Below, piece by piece: positions 21,898-30,812 of a stretch of DNA of 64,000 nt. The translations under genes and the position numbers were made by a program. How positions within the stretch are numbered: the first letter of the stretch is position 1; every line of letters starts with the position of its first letter. The notes under the pieces were generated by a model. The model saw only the letters and a list, made by a program, of their open reading frames with translations. It did no database searches and was not told the DNA's origin. The DNA comes from Cydia pomonella (lineage: Eukaryota; Arthropoda; Insecta; Lepidoptera; Tortricidae), in the NCBI RefSeq assembly GCF_033807575.1, contig NC_084716.1, forward strand, positions 4,774,001-4,838,000, written 5' to 3'.

Positions 21898-23398
21898 TAG
21901 TGTCCGACCGAAATTTCGGTTTCGGTTTCGGTTTCGGCCAGTTTCGGCCAAAAAATCAAGTTTCGGCCCGAGTTTCGGTTTCGGCCAAAAACGGCCGAAC
22001 CCTTCGGCCGCGCCGAAACTTACAACATCGTATCTTCGGGTCGCGCTCGGCTAACGTCGGGCGCGCTCGGCACGGCTGGCAATATGGCGTCGCTCGCCTG
22101 ACTCCGCCGGGAACTACCTAAATCAGTGCGCTTTGCTCGTGTAGACGTGTCAATACGTGTTGTGTTTGTTCCGCCAATAATGGTAAGTAGTTTGATCAAG
22201 TATTTTAGTTTGTTTTTGTTGTGAATTCGTCATGTCATAGTTAATATTTAACGCTTTATTTTAATAGTTTGCTAACCTATTGACGAATATATTTAATTTT
22301 AAAGGTGTAAGTGTCAAGGTCCGTATCCGCATTGGGCTAGCGTGGGGACTATAGCCCAAGCCCTCTTGCACATGAGAGGAGGCCTGTGCCCAACAGTGGG
22401 ACGTATATAGGCTGAATTATTATTATTATTTGTATGTCTTTCCATATCTCGGGACCATGGGGTCCCGGACCTTTGGGAGGCATGCGTGGGGCCGAAGCCA
22501 ACAGCGCAGAGGCCCTTTTAGACAAATTTGATGTTATGTAATACACCAGCTAGAACCCATTCACGGGTACAAATAGATACCCGTAAATCGGTCCCAGCTG
22601 GTGTAGGGGCTATTGTAAATAAAGTGGATAAGAGGGCCGGTGTTGAACTTTGGCTGGTCAAAAGATTGGGCTATTGTAAAGAGGTCCGGACACCTGCCAT
22701 AACAATGCTTAAACACGTTATCGAGGCAGGCGGTGACTTGCCGCTGACTAGATGGGCCCCTGAAACTGCCGTCGTAAAGACGACCAGGAGCAACACCGGT
22801 GTGAGCGGCTCAGGGGTGTCGAGAGGTGTACGCCGCTTTCTACCCAGTGGCTGATAACAGCCACTGTGCCAACTCGCGTCTTATGCATCTTTCACTTCCA
22901 CCCCCGGAGCATATAGCTCTAACGATTCCCCTCTGGACGGCCAATGAAGGGTCCCCTTGGGGTCCACTCCGACCGACAAAGACACGCCGGAGACGGAGAC
23001 CCTGACCGACTCTCGGGAACACTCGGGTCCTTGGGGTCGTTACTCCCCAACAGCTCGCCACAAGCTGCCCTGCGGGCTTATTATTATTATTATTAAGTGC
23101 CAAGGTTAAGTACCTGCTTCATTAAAGTTTAAAATTCATCTTAGTTGCGTGTACTATTAATGTAATAATAATAACGATTGTAGGAAGTAGAAACCTGTAT
23201 ATGTCGCCCCCTTACCCCTTATAGGTCGGCGAGATATTAATTTTAGAAAAAAACGGGCATACTAACATTTTTTCGACTTTTTAAGGACTTTTTTTTTTAT
23301 AAAAGGTTCGGTTTCGGTTTCGGTTTCGGCCGAAACTACAATGAAACCGAACCTTCGGTTTCGGTTTCGGCAAAAAAACATGTTTCGGTCGGTCACTA
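21898..23398. mobile_element. Non-autonomous hAT-type element, 1501 bp, with 8-bp TSD
   Basis: Begins TAGTGTCCGACCG and ends CGGTCGGTCACTA, with an 8-bp duplication GTTACAAC at 21890-21897 and 23399-23406. Both subterminal regions are built from repeats of TTTCGG and CCGAAA. The interior contains a nested non-LTR insertion (22320-23094). No transposase. Confidence 0.82.
22320..23094 (+). mobile_element. Non-LTR retrotransposon 3' fragment(s) with (TTA)n tail
   Basis: Flanked by an 11-bp duplication AAGTGYCAAGG (22309-22319 and 23095-23105, one mismatch) and ending in (TTA)n, as expected for target-primed insertion. The first ~110 bp contains GGCCTGTGCCCAACAGTGGG and an (ATT)n run, a 3'-UTR type common in lepidopteran RTE-like LINEs. 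The rest is GC-richer. There may be two fused tails. An ORF at 22528-22854 is open but unrecognised. Confidence 0.6.
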
Positions 23399-23453
23399 GT
23401 TACAACCTTTATAATTGGGTTCGGTAATCGTCAATAAAACCAAATTATATACC

Positions 23454-23679
23454 GATGCTCCGATTTTACGCTGCTACCCGATAATTGAACCGCGGGGACA
23501 ATAATGTTCGTTTCGTCATTGTTCTGAGTATTATTTTCCTTAGTTGGCTGAGAAGGTACTTGTAGCTGAAGTTGTCTATCCTCTTCTGCTTTTCTCTCGC
23601 GTTCTTTGCGCGTTGTACTGCGAGTATTCACCATCTTCGCAGGCGGAGTACGGAACATAAATCCGGTCGAAGTGACCAC
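23454..23679 (-). repeat. Extra copy of BEL primer-binding site and gag start beyond the 3' LTR
   Basis: Identical by eye to 29535-29760, the leader and first gag codons of the adjacent BEL/Pao element. It sits outside (3' of) the 3' LTR, so the element reads LTR, internal, LTR, partial internal. The left junction at 23453/23454 is abrupt. This implies a truncated head-to-tail tandem or recombination between copies. Confidence 0.8.
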
Positions 23680-23993
23680 TGTTGACGCTGTAGGTGTTCC
23701 ACAATACAAACTCGAAATACGGATTACGAAAAACAGTTTAATTTCCAAAAGTTACAGACACCACGTGAATTTTATATGAGAGCGATATGTACGTGTGTCG
23801 CGCGCGGATAGACAAGCCGACTGACGCGTGGTCAAAAAACAAAACCCGTTGGAACCTTGTCGCTGCGTCACACGTATATATATTTACCTTCAAATTTCAG
23901 CTTAAAACTAACATTGTACAGATTATGAGAGTACCACCATATTAAAACAAATTAAAATAAAGAGAAAAACCCATTTTGAGCACGTCGCTAACA
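23680..23993 (-). repeat. BEL/Pao 3' LTR
   Basis: A 314-bp repeat starting TGTTAGCGACG and ending GCGTCAACA on the minus strand, apparently identical to 29761-30074. It is preceded by a G-rich polypurine tract (GGGGTGGGGCG, 24004-23994). Confidence 0.85.
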
Positions 23994-24013
23994 CGCCCCA
24001 CCCCAGTGCTGGC

Positions 24014-24673
24014 TCAGCACTCATTAACCAAAGGGATTCTAGCGACGCGCGCCGCAGGCCGTTTAAAGACGCCAGATTTAGTTTTTACTTCGACCAGTCT
24101 GATCCGACCGTCTCTACCTGGAAATACCTGCTGGACGACTGCCTTCGGCCACACATTGCGTGGTGCTCCCGGATCTACAACTAAAACTAAGTCTCCTACC
24201 TTGAGTGGAGTTTGCTCATTGTTCCATTTCCTTCTAGGGAGTAGCTCCGGTAAGTATTCCTTTACCCACCTCTGCCAATACATATCGGCTAGCCTTTGAC
24301 TCTTCCGCCATTGCTTCCGAAGGAATAAGTCGGAATCGTCAAAGGCACCCAAAGCGGGGGTATTAGGAGAAGAGTGGAGAAGGAAGTGGTTCGGCGTCAG
24401 AGCGCCGTCGCTACCTGGTTCCACGGAGACGTGGGTTAACGGGCGGCTGTTCACAATATTCTCAACCTCCGCCATAAGAGTGCTAAGAACTTCATCCTTC
24501 GGTGCCCGCTCTTTAAGGACAACGCTAAGGCTTTTCTTAACGCTGCGTATGAGTCGCTCCCATGCCCCACCCCAATGGGGACTTGCGGGAGGTATAAACT
24601 TCCAACTCGAACCGTTGGTCAATGCAAAGTCATTGACAGCTTTGTTGTCGAGTTCCTGCACAGAGCGTTTCAA
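24014..24673 (-). CDS. BEL/Pao integrase end and DUF5641 domain, separate frame
   Basis: Continuation of the polyprotein after a one-nucleotide loss near 24675. It contains the integrase glutamate region (PPASPHWGGAWERLIR) and the C-terminal DUF5641 domain (DLVLVVDPGAPRNVWPKAVV) typical of BEL/Pao. It ends about 20 bp before the 3' LTR. In this copy integrase is split from its core, so the element would need complementation. Confidence 0.88.
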   Translation of the reverse strand: MKRSVQELDNKAVNDFALTNGSSWKFIPPASPHWGGAWERLIRSVKKSLSVVLKERAPKDEVLSTLMAEVENIVNSRPLTHVSVEPGSDGALTPNHFLLHSSPNTPALGAFDDSDLFLRKQWRKSQRLADMYWQRWVKEYLPELLPRRKWNNEQTPLKVGDLVLVVDPGAPRNVWPKAVVQQVFPGRDGRIRLVEVKTKSGVFKRPAARVARIPLVNEC

Positions 24674-27600
24674 CTCGGTATCAGCGCCCGTAGGTTGGTA
24701 CCGTTATCCGAGTAGAAACAGTCTGGCCATCCTCGACGCGCCGCCATACGCCGTAACGCCATAATGAGAGAGTCGGTGGTGAGAGAATGTACGATCTCCA
24801 AATGGATCGCCCTTACAGTGAGGCAGGTAAAAATGACCCCATACCTCTTTTGGCGTCCTCTGCCGACCACCACCTCCATTGGGCCGAACAAGTCGAGGCC
24901 GCAGTGTGTGAATGGCCTCTGGTGATGTGCCATTCGACCTGGAGGTAACTCACCCATTACAGGTACATGTGGTTGCGCCTTACGTATTTTACAATACATA
25001 CATCTAGTAGCTACATGTTTAACCGTTGGTCTTATCCTCGTGATTGCATATTTTTCCTTAAGATTGTTAACCACGGTTTCCTGGTAATCGTGCGCAGCCC
25101 TTACGTGATAATGCTTAACGAGCAATCGCGTCACATGGTGCCGCCCATCCAAAATGATCGGGTATTTTGTATCAGCATTGACACCCTGTGCGGCACTAAT
25201 ACGGCCGCCGCAGCGTAGGACTCCACAATCATCCAGGTAAGGTGACCAGGTAAGTATTCGGCTATTTCTTTCGAGACTCATACCTTTTCTAATCGCAGCT
25301 AACTCCGCGCCAAAGCACTCTTCTTGTGCCTGTCGCACCAGGAGCAGCTCGGCTCGCCGCATCAACTCAGAGTCATCGTAAGTCTGCTTTCGACATTTAT
25401 GCACGAATACTAACACATGATATGTGCTCCTCAATAGCCGCAACCACGAAGAAAAGCGCTCCGGATTAAATACAGGTAAGTATGTAGCAGATAAGTCATT
25501 AATTATATTTATAATTTCTGACCTTTCAGGTTCACCAGCTGCAGGGCCGACAATATTAAGCGGCCAGGAGGACTCGTCGCTTCTCAAGAACGAAGGGCCC
25601 TTTAACCACTCGTTTTGGAAGAGACTGTCGTCATAAGTCTCGCGCGTTGCAATATCCGCAACGTTCAATTTAGTAGGTACGTACCGCCATTCATTACTGC
25701 GCGTGAGCTCATCAATAGCGCCCAACCGGTTTGCTACGAATGTCTTATAATTGCGCGCGTCATTCTTAACCCAGTGAAGGAATGTGGTGGAATCGCTCCA
25801 AAAATAGCGGCGCTGTACCACTAACCTGTGGTCCTTTTGTAGACTGTCCGCAAGTCTCGCTGCCAAAAGAGCGGACTGTAACTCTGCACGAGGTACAGTC
25901 AACAAAGGTTTCACGGGTAAGACTCTGCACTTACTTGCTATAAAGGCGATGCATATTTTATTATTATAAATCCAGCGCCAATAAGCAACTGCACACATTG
26001 CTTTGGTAGACGCATCGCAAAAAATATGCATCTCTAAATTATTACCATAATAAATATTCGTAGTTGATGCCGGCGTACTTGGCGTAGCGTTGCTACGCGG
26101 CTCATAGGTAGGTGGCGGCGTAGTATGCGCAGGCGGTGCGGCGGTCGCGGGCCGCGCGGGGGAGGAGTCATCGGCTACGCGCGTCGTAGCACTGCCCGGC
26201 GACCCTGCCGTCGCTCGGCTACCCAGGCCGTTTGATCCTAGGGGACTTAAGTAACATCTAGGTATACGTACATAACGCATTTCTTTTAAAAGATTAATCC
26301 ATTCAATCCACTTAGCGAAAATATTATTTGGAATATTTTCGTCCCAATCGACGGATAACTGCCATAAAGACTGTAGCATTATCTTACCTTGAATAGTGAA
26401 TGGAGATAAGAAACCAAACACGTCGAATATCGACATTATTACACGAAGCATGATCCTTTTAGTAGGTACTTGTTTACCGCTAACTATATCGCTAGGTATG
26501 CGTTTGAGTGACAAGTCAAACCCAAACTCATCTGTAGCGGGGTACCAGATAAGACCAAGCGTTCTCTCACCTTCTTGCTGTTGATCTAATTTGAACCTTA
26601 AGGCTGCATTGCCTAAGGCTTCTTTCGGCACGCTGTCCAATACTGCCTCGCTGTTACTTGTCCAGTTGCACATGTCGAACCCGCCCTGTTTGTGAATAAA
26701 AGTAACGTCTTTTACCATTTTTATAGCTGCGGCCTCGTCTGGCAAACTGTCCAAGTAATCGTCCATGTAGTGTTGCTCGCAGATGGCAGCAACTGCAGCA
26801 GGCATTGCGGACGCGTAACGCTGTGCATTCCTGTTTTTTACGTACTGGGCGATAAAAGGGGACGAATTAGCGCCAAACACTAGTGACGTCATAGCATACG
26901 TTTTGACTGGCTGTTTAGGGTCAGTCCTCCATAAAAACCTAAGTGCGTCCTGGTCCTCGGGTCGTATTTTGACCCTTAGGAACATGTCACGCAAATCCCC
27001 GGCCACAGCGTACCTATTCTCTCTAAATCGTACCATAATGCCGAATAGGGACGCGAGTAGGTCGGGACCTTGAAGTAGGTAATCGTTCAACGATGTACCT
27101 TTACTTTTTGCGGCACAATCAAAAACAAGACGAAGTTTTTTCTTATTTAAATTGTCCACCCCATGATGAGGTAGGTACCATGTGTGAGGGGAAGTGGATC
27201 GCGGGTCACTGACCTCCCTTGCAAAATCATTGTGGAACAAATGATTTACTCGATCCGTGTACCTTTGAGCATACTCACTGTTTGCAGCCATTTTCTTCTC
27301 AACTCCCTTTAACCTATTTAGAGCGTTAGGGTAACTGTCAGGCATCACGCTGTTCTCGTCGCGCCACGGCAGACCTACTTGCCACCTGCCGTCAGCGAAG
27401 GTCGTCGTGTGGTCTAATTGGGCTAAGGCACGGACGTCATCGCTGTTTTGACGAGGCTTGTTACACACACCTAGAGAGTCAATAGAAAAATAACGCCTTA
27501 CTTCCTCATGAAGGTCGCGGAGCGCGTCATCGTGGGCGCTCGGGCAGGGCGCGCCGGCGCCCTCCGCCGCTATCAGCAGGTTGTGGGCGGCGCGGGTGCA

Positions 27601-29829
27601 TCGGCCGTGCGGGGCGCGCATCTTCCCATGGACGGACCAACCTAAGACAGTGCGCGTAGCGAACGGCTCAAAGGGTTTACCTTTACATATTTCTAACGGC
27701 ATAATTAAATCATAATTATCCTGCCCAATTAAAACTTCAGGTTTACAAGAAATTAGATTAGGTGACCATTTGTCTTTTAACTTCTGTAAGTGGGCAAATT
27801 TATTACAATCAATGGACCTAAAGTCCTGCTCAGGTATTTGCAAATTATCTACAGCTCGTAAACTGATATTAAAAACATCGCTACCATTAAGGCTAGATAC
27901 ATCGATAGACATAACTGTAGTAGTACACTCTAAATCGCTATCTCTCCACGCTCCGCTCACTCGCATAGTCTCAGTGCGCCCGCGCAGGCCGGCGCGCTCG
28001 GCGAGCGATTTACTGATAAGACTGATACTACTTCCGTCATCTAAAAATGCAGTTGACGTAAACACACCATTAGGTCCGCGTATTTTTATCGGCACAACTT
28101 TTAACAACACTTTATGGTTATTTAAGTTTATAAAGGATACGGTTTCCTTAGTAGGGCTGGACTCAGCTGTTTCCCGCGTATCCGGAGATCTCGACGTAGC
28201 ATCCTTATCTGTATCGCGATTTTGTACATAGTGTAATAGTCGATGATGCGCCTCGCCACATTCATCCTTGTCACAAGCGGGCGCGGGGCAGTTCTCGCGA
28301 TCGTGGCGTGACACTAGGCACTTGAAGCATACTCCATGGCGCTTCACATGACGCCACCGGTCCTTTCTTAACGCCTTTTTGAACATCTTGCATTCAGTTA
28401 ACTCATGTTTTGCACCGCGGCAAAATAAACACTTATTATCACTGCGCGCCGATTGCAATAAAACTGTTTGCTGGCGGTTGGCGTTATTATTATCACTTTT
28501 GTTTCTCGAGTGATGTTGATAACTGCTGCGCTGATCCGTGACGTGAATGTTCGCTGTAGTGGTTATTTTGACTGCTTCGATGTTTAAAAAGTCTCCAAGT
28601 ATCTCCAAGCGTGGCTTCTTACCTTTGGCTATTATGGGGAAACTGTAGTCAGACCATTTCGATATAATAACCGTCGGTAATTTAGATAAAATTATATTAG
28701 CCATGTTTACGTCGTGTAGGTACTCTTTGCGGCCGACTGCATGTACGGCTGCGATGAAGTTTTGCACTTTGACTGAGAAAGATACGATGTCCTTACTGTA
28801 CTCGTTCGACATAGATGGTAGCTTGCGTAATCCTTGCATAATACGAGTTAAGATGCTTTCTGGATTTCCACATACCAATTCCAAGGTTTTCATCACTATA
28901 TCGGGCGACGTGGCAGTAACCATTAAAGCTGAAACTGCTTCCCTGGCAGTTCCATGTAGGCATTTTCTCAGTCTCCATAGGTTCTCCTTCGGGCTGAATC
29001 CGCACACTTCGGTGGACTCTTCATAGGCCTGCTTAAATTGTAGCCAGTCCAAAGGGTCGCCAGAGTAACTAGGTAGGTCTCTGGGAGTACATAATCGGCT
29101 TAGCAGGTTTTTGTCACTCTTTTGTTTAGCGGTACTTGCAGTTAGATTTTGAAGTGCACTTGCGAGCATTTGAATCGTTCCATTGGAGGTGCCGGGGTCA
29201 ACGACCGGCGGCGGGCACGGCAGGTCCGGCTGGTTACCTTGATCGGGGACTTGCTGCGCGGCGGATTCTAGCTCACGTTGGCTTTGTTCCAACCACTTTT
29301 CCACTTCACCCTGTTTGTCAGCGTGCAGATCATCATGTGGACTGTAGTTATCTTGTTCCTCATCCGTCAGGTTAGCTAAATCAGCTTCAAGTTTCTTGTC
29401 GATGAGGGCCATTTGGATACACGCTTTTTCTTGAGCCGCTTCTAGTTCCAGCTGTTTTCGTCGAGCTAGCACAGACGATGATGACGACTTGGGCTTTGCC
29501 CCCGTTAGCGAAGCGGGCGTATGTTGCACCGGGCGATGCTCCGATTTTACGCTGCTACCCGATAATTGAACCGCGGGGACAATAATGTTCGTTTCGTCAT
29601 TGTTCTGAGTATTATTTTCCTTAGTTGGCTGAGAAGGTACTTGTAGCTGAAGTTGTCTATCCTCTTCTGCTTTTCTCTCGCGTTCTTTGCGCGTTGTACT
29701 GCGAGTATTCACCATCTTCGCAGGCGGAGTACGGAACATAAATCCGGTCGAAGTGACCACTGTTGACGCTGTAGGTGTTCCACAATACAAACTCGAAATA
29801 CGGATTACGAAAAACAGTTTAATTTCCAA
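24670..29829 (-). CDS. BEL/Pao Gag-Pol polyprotein, 1719 aa
   Basis: Domains in order: Gag DUF1759-like region (LPSYSGDPLDWLQFKQAYEE, about residues 250-400); zinc knuckles (CLFCRGAKHELTEC and CFKCLVSRHDRENC, about 490-540); DUF1758 protease with FLDDGSSISLI (about 620); RT with AVAGDLRDMFLRVKI and YMDDYLDSL (about 940-1030); RNase H with FCDASTKAMCAVAYWR (about 1270); integrase zinc region and core with HCGLDLFGPM and YSDNGTNL (about 1600-1715). The frame ends early by a frameshift. The likely authentic start is MVNTRSTTRK at 29715, downstream of the LTR and primer site. A GC-rich Ala/Pro/Ser/Thr linker (about 26060-26240) lies between RT and RNase H. Confidence 0.95.
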   Translation of the reverse strand: MEIKLFFVIRISSLYCGTPTASTVVTSTGFMFRTPPAKMVNTRSTTRKERERKAEEDRQLQLQVPSQPTKENNTQNNDETNIIVPAVQLSGSSVKSEHRPVQHTPASLTGAKPKSSSSSVLARRKQLELEAAQEKACIQMALIDKKLEADLANLTDEEQDNYSPHDDLHADKQGEVEKWLEQSQRELESAAQQVPDQGNQPDLPCPPPVVDPGTSNGTIQMLASALQNLTASTAKQKSDKNLLSRLCTPRDLPSYSGDPLDWLQFKQAYEESTEVCGFSPKENLWRLRKCLHGTAREAVSALMVTATSPDIVMKTLELVCGNPESILTRIMQGLRKLPSMSNEYSKDIVSFSVKVQNFIAAVHAVGRKEYLHDVNMANIILSKLPTVIISKWSDYSFPIIAKGKKPRLEILGDFLNIEAVKITTTANIHVTDQRSSYQHHSRNKSDNNNANRQQTVLLQSARSDNKCLFCRGAKHELTECKMFKKALRKDRWRHVKRHGVCFKCLVSRHDRENCPAPACDKDECGEAHHRLLHYVQNRDTDKDATSRSPDTRETAESSPTKETVSFINLNNHKVLLKVVPIKIRGPNGVFTSTAFLDDGSSISLISKSLAERAGLRGRTETMRVSGAWRDSDLECTTTVMSIDVSSLNGSDVFNISLRAVDNLQIPEQDFRSIDCNKFAHLQKLKDKWSPNLISCKPEVLIGQDNYDLIMPLEICKGKPFEPFATRTVLGWSVHGKMRAPHGRCTRAAHNLLIAAEGAGAPCPSAHDDALRDLHEEVRRYFSIDSLGVCNKPRQNSDDVRALAQLDHTTTFADGRWQVGLPWRDENSVMPDSYPNALNRLKGVEKKMAANSEYAQRYTDRVNHLFHNDFAREVSDPRSTSPHTWYLPHHGVDNLNKKKLRLVFDCAAKSKGTSLNDYLLQGPDLLASLFGIMVRFRENRYAVAGDLRDMFLRVKIRPEDQDALRFLWRTDPKQPVKTYAMTSLVFGANSSPFIAQYVKNRNAQRYASAMPAAVAAICEQHYMDDYLDSLPDEAAAIKMVKDVTFIHKQGGFDMCNWTSNSEAVLDSVPKEALGNAALRFKLDQQQEGERTLGLIWYPATDEFGFDLSLKRIPSDIVSGKQVPTKRIMLRVIMSIFDVFGFLSPFTIQGKIMLQSLWQLSVDWDENIPNNIFAKWIEWINLLKEMRYVRIPRCYLSPLGSNGLGSRATAGSPGSATTRVADDSSPARPATAAPPAHTTPPPTYEPRSNATPSTPASTTNIYYGNNLEMHIFCDASTKAMCAVAYWRWIYNNKICIAFIASKCRVLPVKPLLTVPRAELQSALLAARLADSLQKDHRLVVQRRYFWSDSTTFLHWVKNDARNYKTFVANRLGAIDELTRSNEWRYVPTKLNVADIATRETYDDSLFQNEWLKGPSFLRSDESSWPLNIVGPAAGEPERSEIINIINDLSATYLPVFNPERFSSWLRLLRSTYHVLVFVHKCRKQTYDDSELMRRAELLLVRQAQEECFGAELAAIRKGMSLERNSRILTWSPYLDDCGVLRCGGRISAAQGVNADTKYPIILDGRHHVTRLLVKHYHVRAAHDYQETVVNNLKEKYAITRIRPTVKHVATRCMYCKIRKAQPHVPVMGELPPGRMAHHQRPFTHCGLDLFGPMEVVVGRGRQKRYGVIFTCLTVRAIHLEIVHSLTTDSLIMALRRMAARRGWPDCFYSDNGTNLRALIPS

Positions 29830-30074
29830 AAGTTACAGACACCACGTGAATTTTATATGAGAGCGATATGTACGTGTGTCGCGCGCGGATAGACAAGCCG
29901 ACTGACGCGTGGTCAAAAAACAAAACCCGTTGGAACCTTGTCGCTGCGTCACACGTATATATATTTACCTTCAAATTTCAGCTTAAAACTAACATTGTAC
30001 AGATTATGAGAGTACCACCATATTAAAACAAATTAAAATAAAGAGAAAAACCCATTTTGAGCACGTCGCTAACA
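29761..30074 (-). repeat. BEL/Pao 5' LTR
   Basis: Starts TGTT and ends AACA on the minus strand, with TATATATAT and TCATATAAAATTC promoter-like runs. Followed one base later by the primer-binding-like TGGTCACTTCGACCGG. Confidence 0.85.
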
Positions 30075-30812
30075 TGGCCACTATAAGACTAAAAATATTA
30101 ATTACCTTATAATGGCTAATTAGGGTGACTGATATAGTTATTGGCCGCCCCATAGTAATTAGCCACTCTTGGAGAGACAGAAAGAAACAAGCAAATAGAA
30201 ACGTTCACGCGGATGAATGAGACAAAAATATTACCTTTGTTTCGCATGCTTTCGCTTTAGTTCATAGAAAGTTGCATAGATGGCGTTGTAACGCGGTAGA
30301 AGGTCAGTTACCAAAAGTTTTGACACACGTGGGTGAATTGTTATGAAAAAATTAAGGTAAGCGTTTTAGAAGAACTCAATTGTACATAAAAGTTACGTAG
30401 CTAACAATTGTTTGTGGTACTATTCTGTTGCCGTATTAAGTTTGTCTTAATTCTCTTTACTTTAAAAGATCGTAAATCATAAATAACCTAAAAATATTTC
30501 ACCGGCTAATAGCTGAATCCAAATTTATGTAAATCTAGTTATTAGCCACAAGCGGCCAATTACTGATTTTTCAATTTTAGTGTTGTCAAAGTAGTTTGGA
30601 TTTTAAAACAGTGTGATAATAGGTGTAAAAAAATTATACACCTGTAAGTACATTGGATCAGTTATTAGCCGGGGGTGGCCAATAGCTAAAAATCACTGTG
30701 GCCAATAACACTGAGTAATTGGCCACCGTGGTTTTTAGTTATTAGCCGTAGTCTACAGTTTAATAAAATCCGTATTTGTGACTGTTTAAAATACCTTTCA
30801 GACTGATTTATC

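Larger units (their letters stand above)
23680..30074 (-). mobile_element. BEL/Pao LTR retrotransposon, 6.4 kb, recent
   Basis: Full-length element with two apparently identical 314-bp LTRs, primer-binding-like site (TGGTCACTTCGACCGG, 29759-29744), one long gag-pol frame and a polypurine tract. Identical LTRs point to recent insertion. Outer flanks (..ACCGA left of the extra copy, TGGCC right) do not form a 5-bp duplication, in line with a rearranged left end. Confidence 0.88.

Noticed and set aside
22528..22854. 108-codon plus ORF
   Set aside because: Within a non-LTR 3' fragment; no motif seen, likely incidental.
23431..23748. Separate 105-codon gene
   Set aside because: It is the duplicated BEL/Pao gag start, ending in flanking sequence.
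24480..29375. Several 60-150-codon plus-strand ORFs
   Set aside because: All are antisense shadows of the BEL/Pao polyprotein.
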